From assembly GCA_945827465.1 (NCBI GenBank), contig CALZOH010000049.1, positions 1 through 16,047 of the forward strand: DNA of 16,047 nucleotides. The letters are read 5' to 3'. This DNA comes from an uncultured Prevotellaceae bacterium (lineage in GTDB: Bacteria; Bacteroidota; Bacteroidia; Bacteroidales; Bacteroidaceae). The notes beneath the pieces are model-generated. The model made no database searches, had not been told where the DNA came from, and worked only from the letters and a program-made list of their open reading frames with translations. Of this stretch, positions 1 to 7,844 are shown piece by piece (the stretch's first letter is position 1; every line of letters starts with the position of its first letter). Both the position numbers and the translations under genes were made by a program.

Positions 1-171
1 ACCACACGAGGCTTACTCTTCACTGGAGTGAGGTTAGTGTGATATCACATGAGCGCACTCTTCATTGGAGAGAGCTTAGTGTGTGACCACACGAGGCTTT
101 CTTTAGATTAAAGAGAGGCTTTGCTATGACCACACGAGGTTCACTTTAAGTGAAAGTATGGCTATTTCGTC
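1..171. repeat. Tandem ~43-bp repeat array with palindromic cores
   Basis: Four units begin at 1, 44, 86 and 129 (periods 43, 42, 43) and the array is cut by the window edge. Each opens with a version of ACCACACGAG (unit 2 has ATCACATGAG). Each centre differs in sequence yet is self-complementary: TCACT/AGTGA around 20-31 in unit 1, CTCT/AGAG in unit 2, CTTTCTTTA/TAAAGAGAG with a 3-nt loop in unit 3, and TTCACTT/AAGTGAA around one base in unit 4. Unit ends also pair across junctions: TGTGATATCACA at 38-49 is a perfect palindrome, and GTGTG/CACAC flank the second junction. A degraded fifth unit may start near 169. The array lies 3' of nspC, so read-through would transcribe it as a string of hairpins. 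Positions 172-243 hold nothing I recognise. No spacer/repeat alternation of a CRISPR kind is present. Function unknown. Confidence 0.75.
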
Positions 172-243
172 ACAGCTAACGGCATTCTCTACCTCAAAGC
201 AGGAAGTTCTTGGCCATAACACCTATAAAAGGGTGGAGTGTTT

Positions 244-1395
244 TTAATTCATGCGGTCGCGATAATCTTCATAAGAGAAGCATCGGAGAAGTTCCATCTT
301 CCCATCCAAGTGGTGTAGATACATGGATGGATGATCCACTCCGTTAAACATGTTGGTCTTGACGGTGGTGTAATGAATCATATCTTCAAAAATGATGGTG
401 TCGCCCACCTGAATCTCCTTGTCGAAACGCCAAACGCCCATGTAGTCGCCGCTTAAACAACTATTCCCGCCCAAACGGTAAAGGTGTCCTTCGGGTAGAG
501 GCTCTTTTTCGTCAAACCACTCGGCATTGCGCACTGTCGGGTAATAAGGCATCTCCAGACAGTCGGGCATGTGACAGGTGAAACTCGTATTGAGTATGGC
601 AGTTTTGATTCCATGGTTTTCGACTACATCAATTACTTCGGCACGCAAGTATCCGGTTTGCCACAAGAAGGCACTTCCGGGTTCCATAATCAATCGCAAG
701 TTGGGGTAACGTTGATGGAGTTGTTGGAGGGTAGTGACGAGCAGCTCTATATCGTAATCTTTTCTGGTCATGAGATGGCCACCGCCCATATTGAGCCATT
801 TCAGTTGCGGCAACCAGGCTGAGAATTTTTCTTCCACTCTTTGAAGCACTCTTACGAGGGAGTCGGAACCGTTTTCGCAGAGGCAATGAAAGTGGAATCC
901 TTCAATACCTTCAGGGAGTTGGTCTGGTAGTTGCGTGGCCAAGACTCCGAAGCGTGAACCGGGTGCGCAGGGGTTATACAGTTCGGTAGTGATGTCGGAA
1001 TATTCAGGATTGATGCGTAAGCCGACAGAAACCCGATGATGTCGTTCGTCCCGGTCTTGCCAACGTTGGATGAGCGGATAAAAATGGCGATATTGACTCA
1101 GGGAATTGAAGGTGATGTGCTCGCTATACTGCAACAATTCTTCAAACGTACTTTCTTCGTAGGCCGGAGTATAGGTATAGGTGAGTCCTCCGAAAGCTTC
1201 GGCCGACAATCGGGCTTCGTAGAGCGAACTGGCCGTGGTATGTTCAATATATTCCCTGAAGATGGGGAAGGTGCGCCATTGAGCAAATGCTTTTAATGCC
1301 AAGATGATTTCAACATTTCCTCGTCGGGCTACCTCGCTGATGAGTGCGAGGTTCTTGCGAAGCAGAGATTCTTCTAAAATATAAGCTGGTGTCAT
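244..1395 (-). CDS. nspC: Carboxynorspermidine/carboxyspermidine decarboxylase NspC
   Basis: A 383-residue PLP enzyme of the alanine-racemase-fold decarboxylases. It removes CO2 from carboxynorspermidine or carboxyspermidine to give norspermidine or spermidine, the last step of the route that starts from aspartate semialdehyde and a diamine. In Bacteroidetes the product is usually spermidine (family knowledge). Visible landmarks are the PLP lysine K35 in ALKAF near the N-terminus, the glycine-rich LNMGGGH loop around residue 200, EPGSAF near 240 for phosphate binding, and the second-subunit catalytic segment GGNSCLSGDYMG with C313 and D317. Length fits the family and no residue looks missing. 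The start is the only Met before the conserved N-terminal PAYILEE. It lies 79 bp after galE on the same strand, behind a strong hairpin (1411-1460). The partner carboxyspermidine dehydrogenase is not in the window. Confidence 0.93.
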   Translation of the reverse strand: MTPAYILEESLLRKNLALISEVARRGNVEIILALKAFAQWRTFPIFREYIEHTTASSLYEARLSAEAFGGLTYTYTPAYEESTFEELLQYSEHITFNSLSQYRHFYPLIQRWQDRDERHHRVSVGLRINPEYSDITTELYNPCAPGSRFGVLATQLPDQLPEGIEGFHFHCLCENGSDSLVRVLQRVEEKFSAWLPQLKWLNMGGGHLMTRKDYDIELLVTTLQQLHQRYPNLRLIMEPGSAFLWQTGYLRAEVIDVVENHGIKTAILNTSFTCHMPDCLEMPYYPTVRNAEWFDEKEPLPEGHLYRLGGNSCLSGDYMGVWRFDKEIQVGDTIIFEDMIHYTTVKTNMFNGVDHPSMYLHHLDGKMELLRCFSYEDYRDRMN

Positions 1396-1410
1396 TGTTT
1401 AGACCATAAA

Positions 1411-1460
1411 ATATAGGCTGGATGAAGTCGGGATGAACTCACACTTCAACCAGCCCATAT
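1411..1460 (-). promoter_or_regulatory. Strong hairpin between galE and nspC
   Basis: An 18-bp inverted repeat: arms 1411-1428 and 1443-1460 pair with two mismatches and enclose a 14-nt loop. The core GGCTGG-x-TGAAGT / ACTTCA-x-CCAGCC is GC-rich. On the transcribed minus strand it starts 14 nt after the galE stop and ends 15 nt before the nspC start, followed by TTTTA rather than a long U run. It could terminate galE transcription, or act as a leader element controlling nspC. The sequence does not decide between these. Confidence 0.6.
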
Positions 1461-1474
1461 CTGTTAGTAATGGA

Positions 1475-2515
1475 TTACATGATGCCGCGTTTGCGTAATT
1501 CTTGTTGCCACTTCCAGGCAGATGACAGCGAATCGGCCAAGGTATGTTCAGCCTTCCATCCTAATACGCGGTTGGCCTTGTCAACATTACCCCAAACCTG
1601 TTCGATGTCGCCGGCGCGGCGGCCTACGATCTTATAATTCAACTTCACACCGGTGCATTCCTCGAAGGTATGAATCAGTTCCAGTACGGAGTTACCTTTT
1701 CCGGTACCCACATTGAACACATCCACCGGCTTCTCCATCTTGCCCTGCAGAATGTGTGCCATGGCAGCCACATGAGCCTTGGCCAAATCAACAACGTAGA
1801 TGAAGTCGCGGATGCAACTGCCGTCGGGAGTATTATAGTCATCACCGAATACACTTAACTGCTGACGAATACCGATGGCAGTTTGTGTGAGATAAGGAAT
1901 CAGATTGGCGGGTACACCGTTGGGAAGCTCACCGATAATGGCTGTGGGGTGTGCTCCAATCGGGTTGAAGTAACGCAACAGGATTGCATTGATGGGCGCT
2001 CCACTGACGATATAGTCGTTAACGATTTCCTCACAAACTTGTTTGGTATTGCCATAAGGGCTTTCGGCCTTCTTGATGGGGGCATTTTCAGTAACGGGCA
2101 AGTTCTCGGGGTCGGGCTGTCCGTAAACGGTGCACGAAGAGGAGAAGATGATACCTTTCACGCCATACTGCGGCATGAGTTCCAAAAGGTTCATCAGCGA
2201 GTTCAGATTGTTGCGATAATAGAGCAGAGGCTTTTCAACACTTTCGCCAACAGCTTTCGATGCGGCAAAGTGGATGATGCCTTGAATGCCTGAATATTTC
2301 TTGAATACTCCTTCGAGGGCTGCAGCGTCGGTGCAATCAACCTTTTCAAAGGCAGGGCGTACACCCGTAATCTTTTCGATACCGTCAACAACGTCAGCGT
2401 TGGAGTTCGACAAGTTGTCAACTATTACTACTTCGTAACCGGCTTCAATTAATTCAACCGTAGTGTGCGAACCGATAAAACCGGTGCCACCAGTAACCAA
2501 GATTTTCTGTTTCAT
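1475..2515 (-). CDS. galE: UDP-glucose 4-epimerase GalE
   Basis: A 346-residue extended short-chain dehydrogenase that interconverts UDP-glucose and UDP-galactose in the cytoplasm, feeding galactose use and glycan or capsule synthesis. The Rossmann motif GGTGFIGSH (G9, G12, G15) is at the N-terminus. The catalytic serine is S127 in SSSCTVYG, and Y154-x-x-x-K158 is the YxxxK pair. The C-terminal substrate lobe contains NPIGAHP and RDFIYVVDLA, as in GalE. The frame is open upstream to a Met at 2569, but I chose the Met at 2515 because MKQKILVTGG is the normal GalE N-terminus and the 18 extra residues resemble no family member. It follows the DUF3078 gene by 65 bp on the same strand and is probably co-transcribed. 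A related nucleotide-sugar epimerase specificity cannot be excluded. Confidence 0.95.
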   Translation of the reverse strand: MKQKILVTGGTGFIGSHTTVELIEAGYEVVIVDNLSNSNADVVDGIEKITGVRPAFEKVDCTDAAALEGVFKKYSGIQGIIHFAASKAVGESVEKPLLYYRNNLNSLMNLLELMPQYGVKGIIFSSSCTVYGQPDPENLPVTENAPIKKAESPYGNTKQVCEEIVNDYIVSGAPINAILLRYFNPIGAHPTAIIGELPNGVPANLIPYLTQTAIGIRQQLSVFGDDYNTPDGSCIRDFIYVVDLAKAHVAAMAHILQGKMEKPVDVFNVGTGKGNSVLELIHTFEECTGVKLNYKIVGRRAGDIEQVWGNVDKANRVLGWKAEHTLADSLSSAWKWQQELRKRGIM

Positions 2516-2580
2516 ATGAGATAGATGTTTTGTTGTTTTTACCAAAATGCCTATGGCAGTCTTTATCAAGTAATGTGCTT

Positions 2581-3933
2581 TTAGAAATTATAGGTAAAAC
2601 CGAAGGACAGCGTCTCTTTCAGCTGTATTCTTCGTCTTCCTCGCGAGTCAAGTCGTGTATCGTCGAATCGGGGAATAATCACGAGTGTGGTGGCCAAGTA
2701 TTTGTTGATGGAGAAATCAATCGTGTTTTCGCACTCTGTTTGTACCATCTTGTAATTGGTATAATAGGTCCAGTTCAATCTCCATCGCAACACCTTAAAT
2801 AGTTTCTGCCAGTCCCATGTCAACTGCAAATTAGAACCGTATGCCTCGTAATGATGGCGTTTGCCGCTCTTGCCATAACGGGCCAAAGCGTTGCGGTCCA
2901 TGTAGCGGTACTGAATAGAAACCGGAGAAGCATTGAAACTGATAGGATATTTCTTTAGTATTCTCACATTGTATGTAAAACCGACGCCATAGACTCCTTG
3001 ATAAGGTGAGAAGAAGTCTTGAGTTACATAATAGCTATTGAAATTGTATTTCGGTATAATCGGTGTGCGGTGGTCAAGCGTCACAGAATAGTATACGTTC
3101 TTAATGGCGCGCAGACCAAACGTATTGATCATACGCATTTCGTTGCTCGTCGGCTGAATAGGATGAATGGTGTCGCTTCGTTGAGTCTGGAAAGCCAAAT
3201 TGAAGTTCAGACTATTGTTGAAGATCACCTTGTCTTTAAAGTTGTAATTAGCCGTGATGTAACTCGAAATAGAGAGTGAGTTATACTTGTTTTTTCCTTC
3301 TCGCCAGTTCTCGGATGAATAATACTGGAAGTATTGCAAGCGCAAGGTAGCCGCCAATTTCCAAAAGTTAGGTCTACGACTGATTACTTTAACCGGTTCG
3401 ATAACGTCGTGTGGAGTTTCAAGGGTGATTTTGTCGGATAAGGTGACGTCGTGCTTGAGAGGAGCGGTATTTTCAGCCTCTTTTCTTAGTCCCTCGTTGC
3501 TGCGCAATTCCGCTTCCGTGATATCGATAAACTGCGGATAGTTGATATAAAACTCTGCCAACATGTTGTTGCGGGCAGAATCACGCTGCAATTCTTCGTC
3601 GCGATAGTCACCTAACGAATAATAACGTTTGATTTTATTGTATTGTCCTTCCCAAATATTGTCCATGCGTTGTGACAAAGGTTTGGAGTAAAGGGTGGGC
3701 TTGAAAAAAATCTGGAAGTAATAAGGGTTACGCAATACATCCTTGTTTTGGTAAACCCATGCCGAATCATAGTAGTTCTTCAAGAGTCTTAAAGAGTCGG
3801 CATAATTATTAGCTATAATTTCCGAATATGACAACTGCGGTACTGTCTCAACATTCTTGTTGGTCTTCTTTCGTTGGGCTAACGCAGACAAAGACATTAA
3901 GAGGAGAATAACCAGCAATAAATATTTCTTCAT
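2581..3933 (-). CDS. DUF3078 family outer-membrane beta-barrel protein
   Basis: A 450-residue exported protein. Residues 1-20 form a signal peptide (basic MKKY, a leucine-rich core, cleavage after ALA before Q21). Residues 25-180 are hydrophilic, with a run of aromatic and charged residues. From about residue 191 (NFWKLAATLRLQYFQ) to the end, alternating aromatic and polar segments resemble a beta-barrel, with DUF3078-like signatures such as FNNSLNFNLAFQTQRSDT, TFGLRAIKNVYYS and the closing LKETLSFGFTYNF. The terminal phenylalanine suits BAM-dependent outer-membrane insertion. DUF3078 proteins are common in Bacteroidetes and their role is not established. It is first of three minus-strand genes (with galE and nspC), and a -7 element lies just upstream at 3953-3960. 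The family call is from remembered motifs, so the family is fairly sure and the function unknown. Confidence 0.8.
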   Translation of the reverse strand: MKKYLLLVILLLMSLSALAQRKKTNKNVETVPQLSYSEIIANNYADSLRLLKNYYDSAWVYQNKDVLRNPYYFQIFFKPTLYSKPLSQRMDNIWEGQYNKIKRYYSLGDYRDEELQRDSARNNMLAEFYINYPQFIDITEAELRSNEGLRKEAENTAPLKHDVTLSDKITLETPHDVIEPVKVISRRPNFWKLAATLRLQYFQYYSSENWREGKNKYNSLSISSYITANYNFKDKVIFNNSLNFNLAFQTQRSDTIHPIQPTSNEMRMINTFGLRAIKNVYYSVTLDHRTPIIPKYNFNSYYVTQDFFSPYQGVYGVGFTYNVRILKKYPISFNASPVSIQYRYMDRNALARYGKSGKRHHYEAYGSNLQLTWDWQKLFKVLRWRLNWTYYTNYKMVQTECENTIDFSINKYLATTLVIIPRFDDTRLDSRGRRRIQLKETLSFGFTYNF

Positions 3934-3952
3934 TATGCGATGATTTACGTTG

Positions 3953-3960
3953 CAAAGATA
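3953..3960 (-). promoter_or_regulatory. Bacteroidetes -7 promoter element for the DUF3078 gene
   Basis: On the minus strand this reads TATCTTTG, an exact match to TAnnTTTG, the -7 box of the Bacteroidetes housekeeping sigma factor. It ends 19 nt before the start codon at 3933, implying a short leader. No convincing TTTG-type -33 box stands at the usual 19-21 bp. It would drive the DUF3078 gene and probably galE and nspC behind it. Confidence 0.6.
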
Positions 3961-3966
3961 AGCATT

Positions 3967-4065
3967 TTAGTTCATAATCGTATCAATCTGATAAAATTCT
4001 CTCGTCTTCTTCGACCAAGCCCGATTGGTCGCCACCTGATAAGCGTCATTGCCTTCCCGTTTCAT
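3967..4065 (-). CDS. Possible 32-residue small ORF
   Basis: An ATG at 4065 opens 32 codons that stop with TAA at 3967-3969, seven bases before the -7 element of the DUF3078 gene. The product begins MKREGNDAYQVATNR and ends YQIDTIMN. It is hydrophilic, rich in Lys, Arg, Glu and Asp, with one Trp and no membrane segment or signal peptide. The base run before the ATG is A-rich (GACAAAAAATG), as is common in Bacteroidetes starts. The hairpin at 4012-4031 lies inside it. I recognise no family. It may be a real small protein, the remnant of a lost gene, or a chance ORF. An ORF this short can occur by chance, so it is a candidate only. Confidence 0.2.
   Translation of the reverse strand: MKREGNDAYQVATNRAWSKKTREFYQIDTIMN
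4012..4031. repeat. Perfect 7-bp inverted repeat upstream of the DUF3078 gene
   Basis: CGACCAA (4012-4018) and TTGGTCG (4025-4031) are perfect complements around a 6-nt loop. It lies between the divergent DUF3078 and pyrG genes, about 50 bp upstream of the DUF3078 -7 element. It could be an operator or an RNA hairpin. No U run follows on either strand, so a terminator is unlikely. Confidence 0.45.
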
Positions 4066-4095
4066 TTTTTGTCGGTGAAAAAGGATAAGGAATGT

Positions 4096-4113
4096 CATTG
4101 AAAATATTCAATG
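4096..4113. repeat. AT-rich perfect inverted repeat upstream of pyrG
   Basis: CATTGAA (4096-4102) and TTCAATG (4107-4113) are perfect complements around AATA. The 18-bp dyad has the size and form of a dimeric regulator site. It lies about 67 bp upstream of the pyrG -7 element and 30 bp upstream of the possible small ORF start. No regulator is identified. Confidence 0.4.
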
Positions 4114-4179
4114 GATGCTTCTGTGGAGTTGAAGTCGGATTATCGCAGAATGACACAATCGATTTCATGATATTTTTTG

Positions 4180-4187
4180 TACCTTTG
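4180..4187 (+). promoter_or_regulatory. Bacteroidetes -7 promoter element for pyrG
   Basis: TACCTTTG matches the -7 consensus TAnnTTTG and sits in a TTTTTTGTACCTTTGCA context typical of strong Bacteroidales promoters. It ends 36 nt before the pyrG ATG. A clear -33 box is not seen at the expected distance. It probably drives pyrG and yidC together, since the genes are only 30 bp apart. Confidence 0.7.
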
Positions 4188-4223
4188 CATCCCGTTATTA
4201 AATCCACCAACTAACAGACTATT

Positions 4224-5846
4224 ATGTCAGAGACTAAGTACATTTTTGTAACGGGAGGCGTTGCATCATCATTAGGTAAAGGTATTATTTCCGCATCCAT
4301 CGGTAAGTTGCTGCAAGCACGCGGCTATAAAATCACCATTCAGAAATTTGACCCCTACATCAATATTGATCCGGGTACGTTAAACCCCTATGAACACGGC
4401 GAATGTTATGTAACAGCCGACGGACAAGAAACCGACTTAGATTTGGGACATTATGAACGTTTCACCGGAATTGAAACGACCAAGTACAATAATTATACTA
4501 CCGGCAAAATTTATAAAAGTGTCATTGAAAAAGAACGTCGCGGTGACTATCTGGGAAAAACTATTCAGGTAATTCCACATATCACGGATGAAATCAAGCG
4601 CGATATCATGTTCTTAGGCAAGAAAAACGACTACGATTTTGTGATTAGCGAAATAGGAGGAACTGTGGGTGACATCGAAGGTCTTCCTTTCCTTGAAGCA
4701 ATTCGTCAGTTGAAGTGGGATTTGGGTAAGCGTGCCCTATGTATCCATTTAACCTATGTGCCCTATCTCGCTGCAGCCAAGGAGTTGAAGACAAAACCCA
4801 CTCAGCATTCTGTAAAAGAACTTCAGAGTGTGGGTATTCAGCCCGATATATTGGTGCTTCGTGCGGAGCATGAACTGAGTCAGTCCTTGCGCAAGAAAGT
4901 GGCCAACTTCTGCAATGTGGATGCCGATGCCGTGATTCAAAGTATCGATATGCCCACCATTTATGAGGTGCCTGTCAGGATGGCTGAACAGAAACTCGAT
5001 ACCATTATCTTGAATAAGTTTGGCATGAAAGTCAATGAGGAGCAAGTGATACTTGGTCCCTGGAAGGATTTTCTGACTCGTCGACACAATGCCAAGTCGG
5101 TGGTGAATATCGGTTTGGTGGGAAAATATGATTTGCAGGATGCTTACAAGAGCATTTTGGAAGCACTTTCACAGTCGGCTACCTATAATGACTATAAACT
5201 CAAGACGCATTTTATCAATAGCGAGAAGTTGACCAAAGAAGATGTGGGCGAAAAAGTATCTGCCATGGACGGCATTATCATTTGTCCGGGCTTCGGTCAG
5301 CGTGGTATTGAAGGAAAAATCCTTGCTGCGGAGTATTGTCGCAACAATGATATTCCCACTTTCGGTATTTGTCTCGGTATGCAGATCATGGTAATCGAAT
5401 TTGCACGCAATGTGCTGAAGTATGCCGATGCCAATAGCTCTGAAATGGACGAAAAGACACCTCACAATGTGATTGATATCATGGAGGAACAGAAGAATAT
5501 CACCAATATGGGGGGTACTATGCGCCTTGGTGCTTATAAATGTCGTCTGGATGAGCAGTCGCTGGCTTTCCAAGCTTACCAAAAAACAGAGATTTCAGAG
5601 CGTCATCGTCATCGCTTTGAGTTTAATGATACCTATAAGAATGAATTTGAAGCTCAAGGAATGCATTGTTCCGGTGTGAATCCCGATACCAATTTGGTCG
5701 AAATAGTCGAAGTGCCTAAGTTAAAATGGTATCTCGGAACACAATTCCATCCCGAATACAGCAGTCGCGTCTTAGCTCCTCATCCTCTCTTCATGAGTTT
5801 CATCAAGGCATCGATTGAAAACAAAGAACAAAAACAAGGAAAATAA
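4224..5846 (+). CDS. pyrG: CTP synthase PyrG
   Basis: A 540-residue cytoplasmic enzyme that makes CTP from UTP, ATP and glutamine, the last step of pyrimidine nucleotide synthesis. The N-terminal amidoligase domain (about 1-270) has the P-loop-like GGVASSLGKG at 11-20 followed by KFDPYINIDPGTLNPYEHGE, typical of PyrG. The C-terminal class I glutamine amidotransferase domain (about 295-530) has the oxyanion segment CPGFGQRG, the nucleophile C383 in GICLGMQ, and H509 and E511 in FHPEYSS completing the triad. Length matches the family (E. coli about 545) and all key residues are present. The start follows the -7 element at 4180 and gives the canonical N-terminus. yidC follows after 30 bp. Regulation in other bacteria is often by CTP level; nothing here shows how. 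Confidence 0.98.
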   Translation: MSETKYIFVTGGVASSLGKGIISASIGKLLQARGYKITIQKFDPYINIDPGTLNPYEHGECYVTADGQETDLDLGHYERFTGIETTKYNNYTTGKIYKSVIEKERRGDYLGKTIQVIPHITDEIKRDIMFLGKKNDYDFVISEIGGTVGDIEGLPFLEAIRQLKWDLGKRALCIHLTYVPYLAAAKELKTKPTQHSVKELQSVGIQPDILVLRAEHELSQSLRKKVANFCNVDADAVIQSIDMPTIYEVPVRMAEQKLDTIILNKFGMKVNEEQVILGPWKDFLTRRHNAKSVVNIGLVGKYDLQDAYKSILEALSQSATYNDYKLKTHFINSEKLTKEDVGEKVSAMDGIIICPGFGQRGIEGKILAAEYCRNNDIPTFGICLGMQIMVIEFARNVLKYADANSSEMDEKTPHNVIDIMEEQKNITNMGGTMRLGAYKCRLDEQSLAFQAYQKTEISERHRHRFEFNDTYKNEFEAQGMHCSGVNPDTNLVEIVEVPKLKWYLGTQFHPEYSSRVLAPHPLFMSFIKASIENKEQKQGK

Positions 5847-5876
5847 CTCTTACAATTTATTTGCTTTACTACCGAT

Positions 5877-7757
5877 ATGGATAAAAACACTATCACTGGC
5901 TTTATACTGATAGCGCTGGTCATGATTGGCTTCACCTATTTCAGTCAGCCCAGCGCCGAGGATATAGCCCGTGCCCGCCAACAAGATTCTATAGCAGCTG
6001 TCAATGCTGAAAAAGAACGTGAACTTCAGTTGCGCGAACAGGCCATTTTACAGGCTAAAAAAGATTCATTGCAATTGGTGCTCGACACGACTTCTCTTTT
6101 TGCGAGCGGAAAACATGGTGAAAACTCCGTGATTACCCTTCAAAACGAGCTTGTCAGTATCAACTTCAATACGTTGGGAGGTTCAATGGTGTCGGCAAAA
6201 CTTAAAGATTTCAAGAATCAAGAACAAAAGCCCGTTGAACTTTTTACTGAGAGCACTTCCCACCTCAATTATACCTGGGCATTTAAGGAAGAGAACCTCC
6301 GTACAGATGAAACTTACTTCACACCTGAGAATGTCACCGATTCTACAGTGACCATGGCTCTTGTAGGGCGTGATGGCAGCAGCATCCGCTTTGAATATAC
6401 GCTCATACCGAATACTTATATGGTCAATCTGACGATTCGCACCACCGGTCTTGAACGTCATTTGTTGCCTAACAATAAGTCTCTCACCATTGATTGGCAA
6501 GATCGCATTCGTCCGCAAGAGAAAGGTTTTACGTTTGAAAACCGTTATTCCACCCTTACTTATAAAGAGAAAGACGGAGGAACCGATTATCTGAACGAAG
6601 TAAAGGAAAAGGACGAGGAAATAAAGGAAACGCTCGACTGGGTAGCTTTCAAAAACCAGTTCTTTAGCTATGTGATGATCAATTATAACGGATTTACCGA
6701 CGCACGACTCAAAAGTACGCCTTTGGCAGAGAATAGTGGGTTCCTCAAAGACTATGAAGCCCATATGCAGACGACTTTTGAAGCCAAAGATGGTGAATCG
6801 GTCATCCCGATGCAGTTCTATGTCGGTCCTAACAAGTTCCGCTTGCTTCAGAAGATGAACAATTATAGTCTGCAAGAGGGCAAAGACCTTGAGTTGGACG
6901 AACTTGTTTATTTGGGTTGGCCGCTTTTCAAGTACATCAACCGCTTCTTTACCATTTATGTATTTGACTGGCTGACCAGTTTAGGCTTCTCCATGGGTGT
7001 GGTTTTGTTGCTCATCACCATACTCTTGAAAATTATCGTTTATCCGACTACTCGCAAGAGCTACCTCAGTAGCGCCAAGATGCGTGTATTGAAACCGAAA
7101 TTGGATGAGGTGAATGCCAAATATCCCAATCCGGAAGATAGCATGAAGAAGCAACAGGAAATCATGTCTACCTATAGCAAGTATGGCGTAAGTCCGATGG
7201 GTGGTTGCTTGCCAATACTTATTCAGATGCCCATCTGGATTGCCATGTTCAACTTTGTACCGAATGCCATTGAGTTGCGTCAGCAAAGTTTCTTGTGGGC
7301 AGACGACCTCTCCACCTACGACGATGTGATTAGTTGGAGTGTCAATTTGCCTCTCATCGGCAATCACCTTAGTATTTTCTGTCTGCTTTTCTGTATCTCC
7401 AACTTGCTTTACAGCTGGTTGAATATGAAAATGCAGAAAGACAGCATGGTGGGACAGCAGGCCGACCAGTTGAAAATGATGCAATGGATGATGATGCTCA
7501 TGCCCATTTTCTTCTTCTTCATGTTCAACGACTATTCATCGGGTCTTAACTACTATTATTTCATATCTCTCCTGGGCAGTGCCGTTACCTTCTGGTGGCT
7601 GCGTTGGCGCACCGACGATGCTAAGTTGTTGGCAAAGTTGGAGGAGAACTATAAGAAGAATATGAATAATCCCGAAAAGATGAAAGGTTTGGCTGCGCGC
7701 CTTGAAGCATTGCAAAAGCAACAGGAAATGCAGAAACAAAAATACCGTCGGAAATAG
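5877..7757 (+). CDS. yidC: Membrane protein insertase YidC
   Basis: A 626-residue inner-membrane insertase/chaperone that integrates proteins alone or with SecYEG. An N-terminal transmembrane helix (about 7-23) is followed by a large periplasmic domain (about 60-350). The conserved core starts near 365 with a long hydrophobic helix ending KIIVYPTTRKSY. R393 there matches the groove arginine of YidC. It continues through MGGCLPILIQMPIWIAMF (from about 441) and two more hydrophobic stretches (about 495-515 and 535-580). The C-terminal tail (about 590-626) is strongly basic and may contact the ribosome. The overall plan is that of the Gram-negative long form. It lies 30 bp after pyrG without a promoter between them and is followed by the terminator at 7781-7817. 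I recall the pyrG-yidC pairing from other Bacteroidales, which suggests conserved synteny. Confidence 0.96.
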   Translation: MDKNTITGFILIALVMIGFTYFSQPSAEDIARARQQDSIAAVNAEKERELQLREQAILQAKKDSLQLVLDTTSLFASGKHGENSVITLQNELVSINFNTLGGSMVSAKLKDFKNQEQKPVELFTESTSHLNYTWAFKEENLRTDETYFTPENVTDSTVTMALVGRDGSSIRFEYTLIPNTYMVNLTIRTTGLERHLLPNNKSLTIDWQDRIRPQEKGFTFENRYSTLTYKEKDGGTDYLNEVKEKDEEIKETLDWVAFKNQFFSYVMINYNGFTDARLKSTPLAENSGFLKDYEAHMQTTFEAKDGESVIPMQFYVGPNKFRLLQKMNNYSLQEGKDLELDELVYLGWPLFKYINRFFTIYVFDWLTSLGFSMGVVLLLITILLKIIVYPTTRKSYLSSAKMRVLKPKLDEVNAKYPNPEDSMKKQQEIMSTYSKYGVSPMGGCLPILIQMPIWIAMFNFVPNAIELRQQSFLWADDLSTYDDVISWSVNLPLIGNHLSIFCLLFCISNLLYSWLNMKMQKDSMVGQQADQLKMMQWMMMLMPIFFFFMFNDYSSGLNYYYFISLLGSAVTFWWLRWRTDDAKLLAKLEENYKKNMNNPEKMKGLAARLEALQKQQEMQKQKYRRK

Positions 7758-7780
7758 TTCTACCAAGATAATTCTATTTA

Positions 7781-7817
7781 AAAACCTGTCAGACAGCTTG
7801 AAGTTCTGACGGGTTTT
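7781..7817 (+). terminator. Intrinsic terminator after yidC
   Basis: Arms 7781-7793 and 7805-7817 form a 13-bp stem (one G-T pair) around an 11-nt loop. The 3' arm ends in TTTT. It lies 23 bp after the yidC stop and 27 bp before the next start, so it should end the pyrG-yidC transcript. Confidence 0.85.
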
Positions 7818-7844
7818 ATCATTAAAAATACCAGAGATTCATTT

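Noticed and set aside
1..171. CRISPR array
   Set aside because: Units are head-to-tail with no unique spacers between identical repeats. The variable parts are palindromic cores, and no cas gene is nearby.
181..243. Terminator for nspC near 214-240
   Set aside because: Only a 4-5 bp stem (CACC/GGTG on the minus strand) is seen with no U run after it, so I could not support it.
2548..2558. Small hairpin TGCC-TAT-GGCA before galE as a terminator
   Set aside because: The stem is only 4 bp. Although TTTT follows on the minus strand, this is too weak to separate the DUF3078 gene from galE.
2516..2569. Longer GalE start at 2569
   Set aside because: It adds 18 residues ahead of the canonical MKQKILVTGG N-terminus and would run into the DUF3078-galE gap, with no family support.
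6183..6875. 230-codon minus-strand ORF inside yidC
   Set aside because: It is fully antisense to the periplasmic-domain coding region of yidC and its product has no recognisable features.
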